Source: Arcanobacterium_A hippocoleae_A
Lineage (GTDB): Bacteria > Actinomycetota > Actinomycetes > Actinomycetales > Actinomycetaceae
Assembly (NCBI GenBank): GCA_040360365.1
Contig: CP136412.1
Length of the DNA stretch: 64,000 bases
Reading direction: 5' to 3' (one strand)
Shown one piece after another: positions 41,171 to 49,007 of the stretch. Under the pieces are notes generated by a model. That model was not told the origin of the DNA. It worked only from the letters and a program-made list of their open reading frames with translations, and did not search any database. The position numbers and the translations under genes are program-made. Each line of letters opens with the position of its first letter. The first letter of the stretch is position 1.

Positions 41171-41289
41171 ATCGAGCAAAAACGCTGCCCGAACTGCGGT
41201 GTTAACGCGGTGAGAATCGGAAAGACGAGTGCGGACATCAATGCTGCATCTGCCGCTCGCGCCTCAAGGAAACAACCTTTCTCTGGTAA
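41171..41289 (+). pseudogene. Possible transposase N-terminal zinc-finger remnant
   Basis: Reads RCPNCGVNAVRIGKTSA and, after one missing base in the GG at about 41233, GHQCCICRSRLKETTFLW before a stop. This resembles the CxxC...GKTxxGxQ...C N-terminal finger of IS transposases such as the IS1249 type. No further element sequence or inverted repeats are visible. The rest of 40991-41436 shows no gene. Confidence 0.3.
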
Positions 41290-41436
41290 TCGATCTCATT
41301 GTGCGCACAGATTTTGAAAAATATGCTCGGGTTAAAATTGTATGTCAGAGACGTAAAAATAGGGCTGACTACTTTATATTTGCTGTTTGGATTTAACTTT
41401 TTGCCAAAATATTGGAAATGAGACTGTTAAAACCTA

Positions 41437-41471
41437 TTGACAATCGATAGCTAGCTATCGATAATCGATGT
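41437..41471 (+). promoter_or_regulatory. Leaderless promoter with 20-bp palindromic operator
   Basis: TTGACA (41437) and GATAAT (41460) are exactly 17 bp apart, and the -10 ends 6 nt before the ATG at 41472, so the mRNA should be leaderless. A perfect 20-bp palindrome ATCGATAGCTAGCTATCGAT (41443-41462) fills the spacer and enters the -10; a further ATCGAT sits at 41464-41469. The neighbouring XRE protein is the obvious candidate repressor. Confidence 0.8.
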
Positions 41472-41948
41472 ATGGCTAATGTTGTTAAGCGGACGTTAAT
41501 CGCCGCAATTATATTGTTCTTTCTTGTTCTTATGCTTGGTCAAGTTCTGATGCCAATTGTTGCTCAAGACGTGGCGCACGAATACCCCGAGGTGTCTAAT
41601 CTCGTCACTCCATATTTAGTTCTTGGTATCGTCACCCTAGCTTGTTTCCAAATAGCCGCGATTATTCTATGTATCATCCTGGCACGTAGCGGGAAGTCAG
41701 TGTTTTTCACTAGTGCAACTCGTGTACTGCTGCTTTCCATGTGCATGTTATGCGTCGTGGGTTCTATAATTCCGGCAGGGGCGGCAACCCATCTTCTAGT
41801 GGCAATGAATGCGGGTGGTTTCCCAGTGATACTCAGTCTGACGGTGTCGATTGTGGCGGCTATCGGATTTGCCTGTATTGCCTATATCGCTGCGCGTACA
41901 TTTGATAAAGCCCGTGCGGATCATGAGGAATTGGAGGCAGTGATTTGA
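41472..41948 (+). CDS. DUF2975 family four-helix membrane protein
   Basis: 158-aa integral membrane protein with four hydrophobic stretches (about residues 8-30, 48-70, 82-104, 116-140). The arrangement and its downstream YozG-like XRE partner match the DUF2975 (YoaS-like) family. Its function is not established; the genes nearly always travel together, implying a regulated membrane unit. Its stop overlaps the regulator's start by 4 bp. Confidence 0.78.
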   Translation: MANVVKRTLIAAIILFFLVLMLGQVLMPIVAQDVAHEYPEVSNLVTPYLVLGIVTLACFQIAAIILCIILARSGKSVFFTSATRVLLLSMCMLCVVGSIIPAGAATHLLVAMNAGGFPVILSLTVSIVAAIGFACIAYIAARTFDKARADHEELEAVI

Positions 41949-42163
41949 TTAAGGTGAAGCTCAACGTGCTGCTCGCCCAGCGCGGCATCAGTGTCACTGA
42001 TTTCGCTGAAGCGGTAGGCATCACGCCAGCGAATATAGCTGTATTGAAAAACGGTAGAGCCAAAGCTATCCGTTTTACAACTCTCGAACGCATCTGCAAA
42101 GTGCTTGATTGCTCTGTGGGCGAGGTGCTCGAATACATCGAGGACGGCAAATCGCCCGAATAA
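41945..42163 (+). CDS. XRE family helix-turn-helix regulator (YozG-like)
   Basis: 72-aa Cro/CI-type protein made of little more than the HTH: NVLLAQRGISVTDFAEAVGI, then TPANIAVLKNGRAKAIRFTT and LERICKVLDCSVGEVLEYI. It overlaps the DUF2975 gene by 4 bp (ATGA-type coupling), the usual layout of the pair. Likely represses the shared promoter through the palindrome at 41443. Confidence 0.88.
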   Translation: MIKVKLNVLLAQRGISVTDFAEAVGITPANIAVLKNGRAKAIRFTTLERICKVLDCSVGEVLEYIEDGKSPE

Positions 42164-42460
42164 TAATGCTGAATTGAGAACTTTGCTAGAAAGATGTTGA
42201 TCTTCGTGGCTAAGACAAATAGGCGCTTTATCCTGTAGCTAGAATTTCCAGGTTGTATTCTGTTGGCGCGTGGATTGTAGACGTTAGATTGATTACTGAG
42301 TGGTTGGTATCGCTCGATGACAATTCGCGTGCCTAAGTTGTGGCGGCTGAATCGCTGATTATCTTCGTTGGCCGCAGAGTGCCGTCGGCAGATGCTACAA
42401 AGATGAAGAAACTGGGTGAAAGATTGTGTAGCGTATCTGAGTTGTGGTTAAACTTTCTGT
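42164..42460. other. Intergenic region with leaderless-type -10 before 42461
   Basis: I find no gene in these 297 bp. TAAACT at 42449-42454 sits 6 nt before the ATG at 42461, which has no Shine-Dalgarno. Confidence 0.4.
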
Positions 42461-42829
42461 ATGAGTAGCACAGATGATATTTGGAACCGTGCCGTCGATG
42501 GCGAAGGTGACGGGGTTGGTGACAAGATGCTCGGCGCAGTGCTTCTGCTGGATGGAATGATTCAAAATGGCGGGATGGCAAATGCGCTCGACGATCTGCT
42601 TGAAGATGGCGAGATACTCGCCGGTGTTGCGGGGTTTCGCTATTTTGGCTTGAATGTCGTTGCGGACTTGGTACTCGAAATTTACCAAGCAATTTCAGAC
42701 GGTGCCAACGTTGAAGAACTCGAAGAAACCCGTGACGGCGAGTACTACGAAATTTGTGATGCAGATGCTATCACAGCGGTATTTCGGAAAAAACTGGCAG
42801 AAGATCCCACAGCATTCTCACCGCTCTGA
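42461..42829 (+). CDS. Small acidic protein, DMP19/DUF4375-like
   Basis: 122-aa acidic protein. The central block MIQNGGMANALDDLLEDG, then GFRYFGLNVVADLVLEIYQA, resembles the N-G-G-F...G-x-x-x-A pattern of the DMP19/DUF4375 fold, which occurs as immunity or DNA-mimic proteins. No toxin gene is adjacent. Probably leaderless. The family call is tentative. Confidence 0.5.
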   Translation: MSSTDDIWNRAVDGEGDGVGDKMLGAVLLLDGMIQNGGMANALDDLLEDGEILAGVAGFRYFGLNVVADLVLEIYQAISDGANVEELEETRDGEYYEICDADAITAVFRKKLAEDPTAFSPL

Positions 42830-42871
42830 TAGATACCAACGAATGTTTTGACACGTGATGAGGGAGGTTTG

Positions 42872-43246
42872 ATGCGCCCACTGACTAGCAGCGAAAGTGA
42901 CGTTATTCGCCATATTTGTATGCGTGGTTGGGTAGATGCGGATGTTTCCCTTGATCGCGCAAAGCTTGCAGCTCAGATTGAGTATCTTACTGCAGAGCCT
43001 GGAGGATGCGGGGTTGAAAATTGTCCATGCCTTGACTTTTCTTACCGCGGACGAAACGAGTGGGAAAACGAGTTCTTTGCGGAAAGCGCCGCCGATGAAA
43101 GTCAGATTTGCTTGGTGGTGGACATTAAGGATTCTGATTGGCAAGCCAATCTATTCGTCATTTCGGGAATTATCAGCTGGCTTGAATTCTCCAGTTTCAC
43201 AGAAGAGTACCCGTCGAAGCTGCCTGCAATCAGTCAGTTGTGCTGA
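42872..43246 (+). CDS. Small acidic protein of unknown function
   Basis: 124-aa protein from the ATG at 42872, placed 5 nt after GGGAGG; an ORF start 24 nt earlier is less likely. I do not recognise the family. It has a Cys cluster (GGCGVENCPCLDF) and a central SQICLVVDIKDSDWQANLF strand pattern. It follows 42461 by 42 bp and is probably co-transcribed. Its last about 60 bp plus flanking sequence recur in degraded form at 44612-44700. An immunity-type role is a guess from size and context. Confidence 0.55.
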   Translation: MRPLTSSESDVIRHICMRGWVDADVSLDRAKLAAQIEYLTAEPGGCGVENCPCLDFSYRGRNEWENEFFAESAADESQICLVVDIKDSDWQANLFVISGIISWLEFSSFTEEYPSKLPAISQLC

Positions 43247-43275
43247 GAACTGGCATTATGAGGGCGTCTGAGAAG
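43185..43275 (+). repeat. Direct repeat flanking the dehydrogenase, left copy
   Basis: About 85 bp including CGTCGAAGCTGC and AACTGGCAT match 44612-44700 at roughly 80 percent by eye. The left copy covers the 3' end of the gene at 42872. Beyond it, 43276-43586 holds only a short GCCGCT/AGCGGC hairpin near 43490 and the AAGGAG of the next gene. Confidence 0.6.
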
Positions 43276-43586
43276 AAAATCCTGCCGAGCGCCTCAGGCG
43301 CATAGCAATGCAAAATGCGTATCCGGATTTGTTTGCGAAGAGCTTGCACTAGTTGCGGAGGTTCGCGCGGCGGGTATTGCTTTTGCGCTACCGGTAACTC
43401 GAAAGCTACCAGCAACTCGAAACTAGGCAAAACCAGCTCGAACAATAACAGCAATAAATCAGCGCACAGCTAGATGATCTGCGCCGTCGCTGAGCCGCTG
43501 CCGATAGCGGCACCAGAAAGTTTTGGTAGAATACACATGGAGCAGATATATATCGACGTGGTTCCCGATAGTCTCAAGGAGTACGC

Positions 43587-44561
43587 ATGCATAAGCCGCA
43601 CAAATTAGTGGTTACTGGTGTAGGTCATGTTGGATCTTATGTTTTGGCAGATGCCATGAAAATGAACCTATTCGGAGAAATTGCCACGATTGATATCCTC
43701 AATGACGTTTCTTTAGGAGAAGCTCTTGATCAGCATCATGCAACAGGCGCGTTAACGATTAGCAATGTCGATGTATATCCCGGTACAGCTGCGGACTACG
43801 CCGACGCCGACGTCATCATCATTGCTGCAGGGCCCTCGATGCTGAAAGACCCAGAGAATCCTCACGCCAAACCAGATCGCGCAATTCTTGCAGTAGAAAA
43901 TGCCAAGCATATTCGCCAGATAATGCGCGATATTTCGGCGCACACACAAGAAGCCGTCGTCATTCTCATTACCAACCCGCTCGACACTATGGTGTGGATT
44001 GCGCAAAATGAATTCAACTACCCCGAAAACCTGATCTGGGGCACTGGCACATCGCTAGATTCAGCACGTGTGCGCCGGATTGTGGCAGATAGAGCTGGCG
44101 TAGCGCCGAGCGCAGTATATGGATTCATGATGGGTGAACACGGAATGGCAGCATTCCCCGTGCTCAGTCATCTCACCGTGGGAGGAATCCCCGCCGACAA
44201 CTTGTCAGATGTTTATCAGATGGAGCCGCTCGATCCGGAAAAGCTTGCGCAAGAAGTTGTTGACTCGGCTTACAATGTGCTCAACGGTAAAGGCTGGACG
44301 AACGCCGGGGTCGCCCAAACTGCACTTGCGATGGCTCGCGCTGTATTGCTTGATGAAAAAGCGGTGTTCCCAGCATCAACCACATTACGCGGAGAGTTTG
44401 GCCATGATGGAGATGTGGCGCTTTCACAACCATGTGTGATCGGAGCAGCTGGTTTGGAAACAAAACTTGTGTATGAACTTAACACGTGGGAAAAAGAAGC
44501 TTTAGAACGATCAGTTTCAGCAATTCAGGCTGCGATGCGGGACGCAGGATGTGAATTCTAA
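43587..44561 (+). CDS. Lactate/malate dehydrogenase family protein (L-2-hydroxyacid dehydrogenase)
   Basis: 324-aa NAD-dependent enzyme interconverting an L-2-hydroxyacid and a 2-oxoacid. Landmarks: VVTGVGHVGSYVLADA (Rossmann loop), ITNPLDTMVW, GTGTSLDSARVRR (with the substrate-binding Arg) and MMGEHG (catalytic His). The specificity loop reads KPDRAILAVENAKH rather than the classical Gln of LDH or Arg of MDH, so an L-2-hydroxyisocaproate-type or lactate enzyme fits best; substrate is not certain. AAGGAG lies before the ATG. It is flanked by direct repeats, suggesting insertion into or duplication around this site. Confidence 0.85.
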   Translation: MHKPHKLVVTGVGHVGSYVLADAMKMNLFGEIATIDILNDVSLGEALDQHHATGALTISNVDVYPGTAADYADADVIIIAAGPSMLKDPENPHAKPDRAILAVENAKHIRQIMRDISAHTQEAVVILITNPLDTMVWIAQNEFNYPENLIWGTGTSLDSARVRRIVADRAGVAPSAVYGFMMGEHGMAAFPVLSHLTVGGIPADNLSDVYQMEPLDPEKLAQEVVDSAYNVLNGKGWTNAGVAQTALAMARAVLLDEKAVFPASTTLRGEFGHDGDVALSQPCVIGAAGLETKLVYELNTWEKEALERSVSAIQAAMRDAGCEF

Positions 44562-44611
44562 GAATTCTAATCGGGTATATGTACTTAACAGAAGCTAAAG
44601 CGTAACCGTTA

Positions 44612-44700
44612 TTTTCCAGCTTCGCAGGAGCGCCCGTCGAAGCTGCTTCCAATCTGTCAGCTGCACTGAAAACTGGCATATGAGCGTTCTCAGAAAAAGC
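44612..44700 (+). repeat. Direct repeat flanking the dehydrogenase, right copy
   Basis: Degraded copy of the 43185-43275 block, lying after the dehydrogenase gene. It is not coding here. The rest of 44701-44887 shows no gene. Confidence 0.6.
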
Positions 44701-44887
44701 CCCCACCCGAGCAGAAGTAGACCTTTGCAAAATTTGATCAGCTCATGCCATTAATCTACAAACTCGCAAAACTTGCGCATAATCCAAGCTAAAACGTATC
44801 TTCGCCAAGATAATCGGAGACTTCAATCTCACATGGATCTAGCCCAGAATTGCAAATAACCCAATAAATCCTTAACATATCTTAAGG

Positions 44888-44906
44888 TTAGGTAAGGCTT
44901 ACCTAA
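44888..44906. promoter_or_regulatory. DtxR/IdeR-type iron box
   Basis: TTAGGTAAGGCTTACCTAA is a perfect 9-bp inverted repeat around one G and matches the classical DtxR consensus at 17 of 19 positions. It overlaps a TAATAAT -10 and lies 28 bp before the ATG of the surface protein at 44935, so it should repress that gene when iron is plentiful. Confidence 0.88.
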
Positions 44907-44934
44907 TAATGTTTCTTCGTTTAGGAGTTAAGAT

Positions 44935-46677
44935 ATGAAAAAGGTAGCTGCTCTGCTGGGAGCATTTGTGATAGCTGCAGGAGGAGGGGTCTGGGTGCAA
45001 AGCCCAGCTCAAGCAGCTGTTGGACATCCAATTACTTTGACCAAGAGTGGTTCTGGGGCACAGACTGTTTTGCAGTGGTCTATGCCTGATTGTAAATCTC
45101 CATACACGCCTGAATTTACCTTGAAGCGTGATGGGCAGCCGGTGTTGAAAAAGACTAAAGACACCTCTTACGCAACTAATGGGCAAGGTGGTACCTACCA
45201 AGTGGAAGGTAAATGTAATAGAGGCGAATGGTTAGCGCCAGATCCTGGTAAGCCGTCTGATCCGCTAGTGATTACTACTGAGGATCCCCAAGAAAACGAA
45301 ATGACGATTAAGACTTTCGCTTTCTCTGAAATTCCGACGAAACGTTTCTTGAGCTGGGATGTTACCGGATGCTCGGTACGAAACAAAAAGACCGTAAAAG
45401 TGGAATTGTATCTCGGCGACAAGCAAGTATCGCTGAAAAATACCCAGAATGGCCGTAAGGCTGCGATTAATTCTTCTACTTGGCCGACCGGGAATTACAC
45501 TTTGAAAGCAAAGTTCGTGAGCCTAGATGGCAAAAAGAAATTCAACGAAGTGTCGGCTACTACTAAACTGACGCGCGCAAATTTGGAATTGGATTTCTTC
45601 GGCGATAAATTAGATACGCATTTGCCAAAGCCAGGTGATCGGGTCAAATTAGATAGCCGACCAAGCCACAACGGGATTAGCCTGGTAGATAAGTCAGTTC
45701 CGGATGCATTTGAACCGGGAGAAAAGGTTGAAATAAAGGTGCTCGCTGACGGTCAGCCTGTCGGTACTCCGCTTACGGTAGCGGCCAATAATGGGGGACG
45801 GCTATTAGCGGATCTTTGGCTGCCAATTACAGCTAAAGACACCTATTCCGTGATTGCGGTCGGCAAGAATCACGGCTACCAGCTGGACGCAGTATATGAA
45901 GTACAAGCGCCTCGTTCAACACAGATTAATGTGACTAGTGACGAAGAGACGCTGCGGATCGTTTCAACCAATACTGACCCGCTATCTGCCGACAAACTGT
46001 TCAAGCCAAATTCTGAAGTGGCTCTGCGAGTATTAGACCCGGCAGGTAAAGAAATTGCTGCCCCAAAGGTGATGGCCGGAGCTGACGGTAATCTAAACGC
46101 CCCACTGGAATTACCGAAAAGTCTAGCAGATGGACGTTACACGGTATTGGCGCCAGGCGGGATTGGTTCCCTTGGTGCCAGGGCGGCTTATTTCTATGTG
46201 CTAAATGGTGTGGCATATAAAGGCTGGGGTGTACCAGACGTCACTTCGAGACTTCAACTAACTCCAGCAGTTAGCAAGACTTCCGGTGAACCGTTGATTC
46301 AGCCGGAGAAGAAGCCGGTTGAGAGTATTAAAGGTTCGCCGTTGATTCAGCCGGAGAAGAAGCAGGTTGAGAGTATTAAAGGTTCGCCGTTGATTCAGCC
46401 GGAGAAGAAGCCGGTTGAGAGTATTAAAGGTTCGCCGTTGATCCAGCCAGAGAAGAAGCAGATTAAGAGTATTACTGGTCCGGTGTTGCTGCAGCCGGCT
46501 AAGGCTGAGATCCAAAAGATCGAAAAGATTCAAAAGATTAAAGGCTCTCCTCTGGCACATCCTGCTAAGGAAGTAGCGGAACTAGCTAAGACCGGCTCGT
46601 CTCTGTTGACTTTGATTGCGGCTTTGGTGCTGCTAAGCGCCGGAGGCGCCGCGTTGCTTGCCTATCGCAGACGGTAG
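44935..46677 (+). CDS. Iron-box-controlled LAKTG-anchored surface protein
   Basis: 580-aa secreted protein. Signal peptide MKKVAALLGAFVIAAGGGVW to AQAA (about residue 28). The body is made of beta-rich repeats, including KRDGQPVLKKTKDTSY and VEIKVLADGQPVGTPLTVAA, which look like Ig-type folds, but I recognise no haem-binding NEAT domain. A stalk of four 16-aa repeats (SPLIQPEKKPVESIKG) precedes LAKTG, a hydrophobic helix and YRRR. LAxTG-type signals are usually read by class E sortases. The DtxR-type box upstream suggests a role in iron or haem acquisition, or host contact under iron limitation; that is inference. AGGAG lies 8-9 nt before the ATG. Confidence 0.85.
   Translation: MKKVAALLGAFVIAAGGGVWVQSPAQAAVGHPITLTKSGSGAQTVLQWSMPDCKSPYTPEFTLKRDGQPVLKKTKDTSYATNGQGGTYQVEGKCNRGEWLAPDPGKPSDPLVITTEDPQENEMTIKTFAFSEIPTKRFLSWDVTGCSVRNKKTVKVELYLGDKQVSLKNTQNGRKAAINSSTWPTGNYTLKAKFVSLDGKKKFNEVSATTKLTRANLELDFFGDKLDTHLPKPGDRVKLDSRPSHNGISLVDKSVPDAFEPGEKVEIKVLADGQPVGTPLTVAANNGGRLLADLWLPITAKDTYSVIAVGKNHGYQLDAVYEVQAPRSTQINVTSDEETLRIVSTNTDPLSADKLFKPNSEVALRVLDPAGKEIAAPKVMAGADGNLNAPLELPKSLADGRYTVLAPGGIGSLGARAAYFYVLNGVAYKGWGVPDVTSRLQLTPAVSKTSGEPLIQPEKKPVESIKGSPLIQPEKKQVESIKGSPLIQPEKKPVESIKGSPLIQPEKKQIKSITGPVLLQPAKAEIQKIEKIQKIKGSPLAHPAKEVAELAKTGSSLLTLIAALVLLSAGGAALLAYRRR
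46291..46500 (+). repeat. 48-bp stalk repeats of surface protein 3
   Basis: CCGTTGATTCAGCCGGAGAA recurs at 46291, 46339, 46387 and 46435 (last copy with substitutions), a 48-bp in-frame period, then fades into related PVLLQPAK and PLAHPAK units. Confidence 0.85.
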
Positions 46678-46693
46678 TTACTGAGAAAACCTC

Positions 46694-46726
46694 AAGGGTG
46701 ATTTAGCGAATTGCTAGATCACCCTT
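46694..46726. terminator. Terminator between surface protein 3 and the ABC-2 operon
   Basis: AAGGGTGATTTAGC pairs with GCTAGATCACCCTT (one mismatch) around a 5-nt loop; T- and A-rich flanks suit both converging transcripts. Confidence 0.8.
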
Positions 46727-46797
46727 TTGGTTTAATATTCTCCGTTTCTTTCTGTATCTGGTGTTGCGTCGTACGGATCCAGCATGATTTCCAGGAT

Positions 46798-47922
46798 TTA
46801 GCTTGCGGCGCTGAGCTTTCGTCGATAGACACCATAGGCAGTGATCGTAAGGATGAGTGCGTAGGCAGTCATGACGAGCCAGCCTTTTTCAATGTTTAGC
46901 AGACCGCCTGCACTTTGGTCTACGTTGAATATAATGGCGCGGATTTGCGCTAGACCATAGCTTGAGGGGAGTGCAAGTGCAATGTTTAGGAGTGCTCCAC
47001 TAGCGTAGGTGACGGAGGTAGTAGCTCCGGAGAGGAACCAGATTACGACGGCACTAATCATGGCGAGCATTGCAGCGCCGCTAAATTTATTGACAAGCAT
47101 TGAGATCAGTACTGCGTAGGAGATGAAAGCCAGGCCGAGTATGAAAAGTATCGGCAGTAGGCGCAGGGCGTGATCTGCTAGATTTACACTGGTTAATAGC
47201 CACAGGAGCGCAGCGTTAACTGCGGCTGTAGTGAGGCCCGCGGCCAGCGCTACTGTAAGTCGGGCAAGGAACGTGGCTAGTAATGGTTTCGGTGAGAGCC
47301 GGTATTGGGTGAGGGTGGCGTATTGGCGTTCCTTGTTGAATAGGTAGAGAAAGTTGAACATTGCTCCCATTAGAAAGGCGAGTAGGAAAATTCCGACTGC
47401 GATAATGGTAAACCAGTCTAACTGAGTTGGTGCTTTCATCTCTGTGTTGATGTGCAGATTCATGCCGGGCAAGTGTCGAGTGTAGAAGTCGTAGATGCCC
47501 TCGTCGAGATAGAGCCGCAGGTTTTTCGCCATGTCGGTATTTGAGTTGTTGAATTCGTATCCGATACGGGCAGGTATGTGAGAGCTGAGTTCGTCGCTGA
47601 AATCGCTTGGAATAGTGAGAATCCCGTTAATGGCTCCAGATTCATATAGCTGGGTAGCCTCAGGTAGTGTGGTCGGAACTGCTTCAAAGTAAGGTTTGCC
47701 CGTTAAAGGTGAGGTTTGGGTGAACACGGACGAGGTGAGTTCATTGCCCATCGGGCCGGTGTCGTTGTTAACGACTGCGATTTTTAACGCAGCGAAGTTA
47801 CCGAACGTGAGTGCAAAAATTATCAAGATCACTGTTGGGGCGATAATTCCTGCCGCGAGTGATTTCGGATCTGAACGGGTCAAAGCGGCCAGTTTTCGTG
47901 TCTCTTGGAGAAAAAGTTTCAT
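46798..47922 (-). CDS. ABC-2 type exporter permease (YhgE/Pip-like topology)
   Basis: 374-aa membrane subunit. One helix near residues 29-50 is followed by a roughly 140-residue extracytoplasmic loop, then five or six helices (from about residue 165 to the end), the ABC-2 permease pattern. I start at MKLFLQETRKL; its ATG overlaps the stop codon of the preceding permease as ATGA, so the two are coupled. It works with the permease at 47919 and the ATPase at 49008. The substrate is unknown; drug, peptide or lipid export are typical. Confidence 0.85.
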   Translation of the reverse strand: MKLFLQETRKLAALTRSDPKSLAAGIIAPTVILIIFALTFGNFAALKIAVVNNDTGPMGNELTSSVFTQTSPLTGKPYFEAVPTTLPEATQLYESGAINGILTIPSDFSDELSSHIPARIGYEFNNSNTDMAKNLRLYLDEGIYDFYTRHLPGMNLHINTEMKAPTQLDWFTIIAVGIFLLAFLMGAMFNFLYLFNKERQYATLTQYRLSPKPLLATFLARLTVALAAGLTTAAVNAALLWLLTSVNLADHALRLLPILFILGLAFISYAVLISMLVNKFSGAAMLAMISAVVIWFLSGATTSVTYASGALLNIALALPSSYGLAQIRAIIFNVDQSAGGLLNIEKGWLVMTAYALILTITAYGVYRRKLSAAS

Positions 47923-48997
47923 GATACCACCTGCTCGCTGTGCATCCATTTCGAAAACACGATGACCGTGATGGATGCGACGATAATTGTGCCTGAAGCC
48001 AGGAGTGGGAGTGTGATTGGTTGTAGTGTGCCGCCGAAGTATGCGTACCGGGCAGCGTTGAGTCCGTATGCTACAGGGTTAAGCATGCCGATTGTTTGTG
48101 TAAGGGAACCGAAATAGGATAAATCTCGAAACCGCCGCCAGCGACCCATAGGCTCAGTGAAATCACGAGTGAGACAAGGAATGCCGTCATGGTGGAGCGA
48201 ACGATAATCCCGAGAACCAATCCTAAACAAGCAAAGGTCGCTGCTAACAGGGTTGCTGCACCGACTAAATGCCATGGGTGATTTATCGGTAGTGAGAACA
48301 TAAACGCTATTACGGTAACAAGTACTGCCATAGCGGCGGCTGATTTGATTAATGCCGCGATTATTTTGCCTCCTGCAATCATGGATGCGGGTTTGGGTGA
48401 GAGGGCAAGCAGTTTCGTGGTGCTGTTCTCCCATTCGTTGGTCATCGAAAGTTGCCCAAAGAGGAAGCCTGCGAGTATGGCGCCGAAGATTATCGTGTTG
48501 ACTGCGAAACTTGTATCCCAGCCGATATCTGCTTGATATCTAGTTTGTTCTGCAATCTCAACCGTACCGGCGTCTAGGTGTTGATTGATGTAGCTGACGG
48601 CGGCTCCGGTTAGCCGGTTCGCGTAATTCTTGGTCATATTGGCGTTGACATCGGTTACTACATGCGTCACTGACCCTGAAATTCCTGCGGCGTTCACTTG
48701 CGGCTCGTCGGTGACGGTATAACCATCGATGTTTCTTACTTGTGTCATGCCGGGTTTCGAGGAGGATTCCAGTTGCAAATAAGGTGTGCCGTCGGGTGCC
48801 TGGAAAGCGGCGGCAGACTGTAGAAATTGTGATTGGCTTTGGTTTGGCTGCGTCTCAGCGGGAAGTGTGATGCCGCCAGAGACCATGGCCGTGAATGCGA
48901 GCAGAAACAACAAGGGAGAGATAATCGTAGCTACGTTGAACGCTGGATTTTCTTTGATGCTGTGTATTTCTTTAACGATGATGGCGGGAATATGCAT
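47919..48997 (-). pseudogene. ABC-2 type exporter permease, one frameshift as read
   Basis: Same architecture as its neighbour: an N-terminal helix, a large external loop (about residues 45-165) and a cluster of C-terminal helices beginning NTIIFGAILAGFLFGQL. As read, the frame is lost at the AAA at 48130-48132. One added base joins LWVAGGGF to RDLSYFGSLTQTIGMLNPVA, the conserved pre-terminal motif of the family, and restores a 360-aa protein. The ATPase gene ends 10 bp upstream. Confidence 0.8.
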
Positions 48998-49007
48998 GGT
49001 CTTGCTC

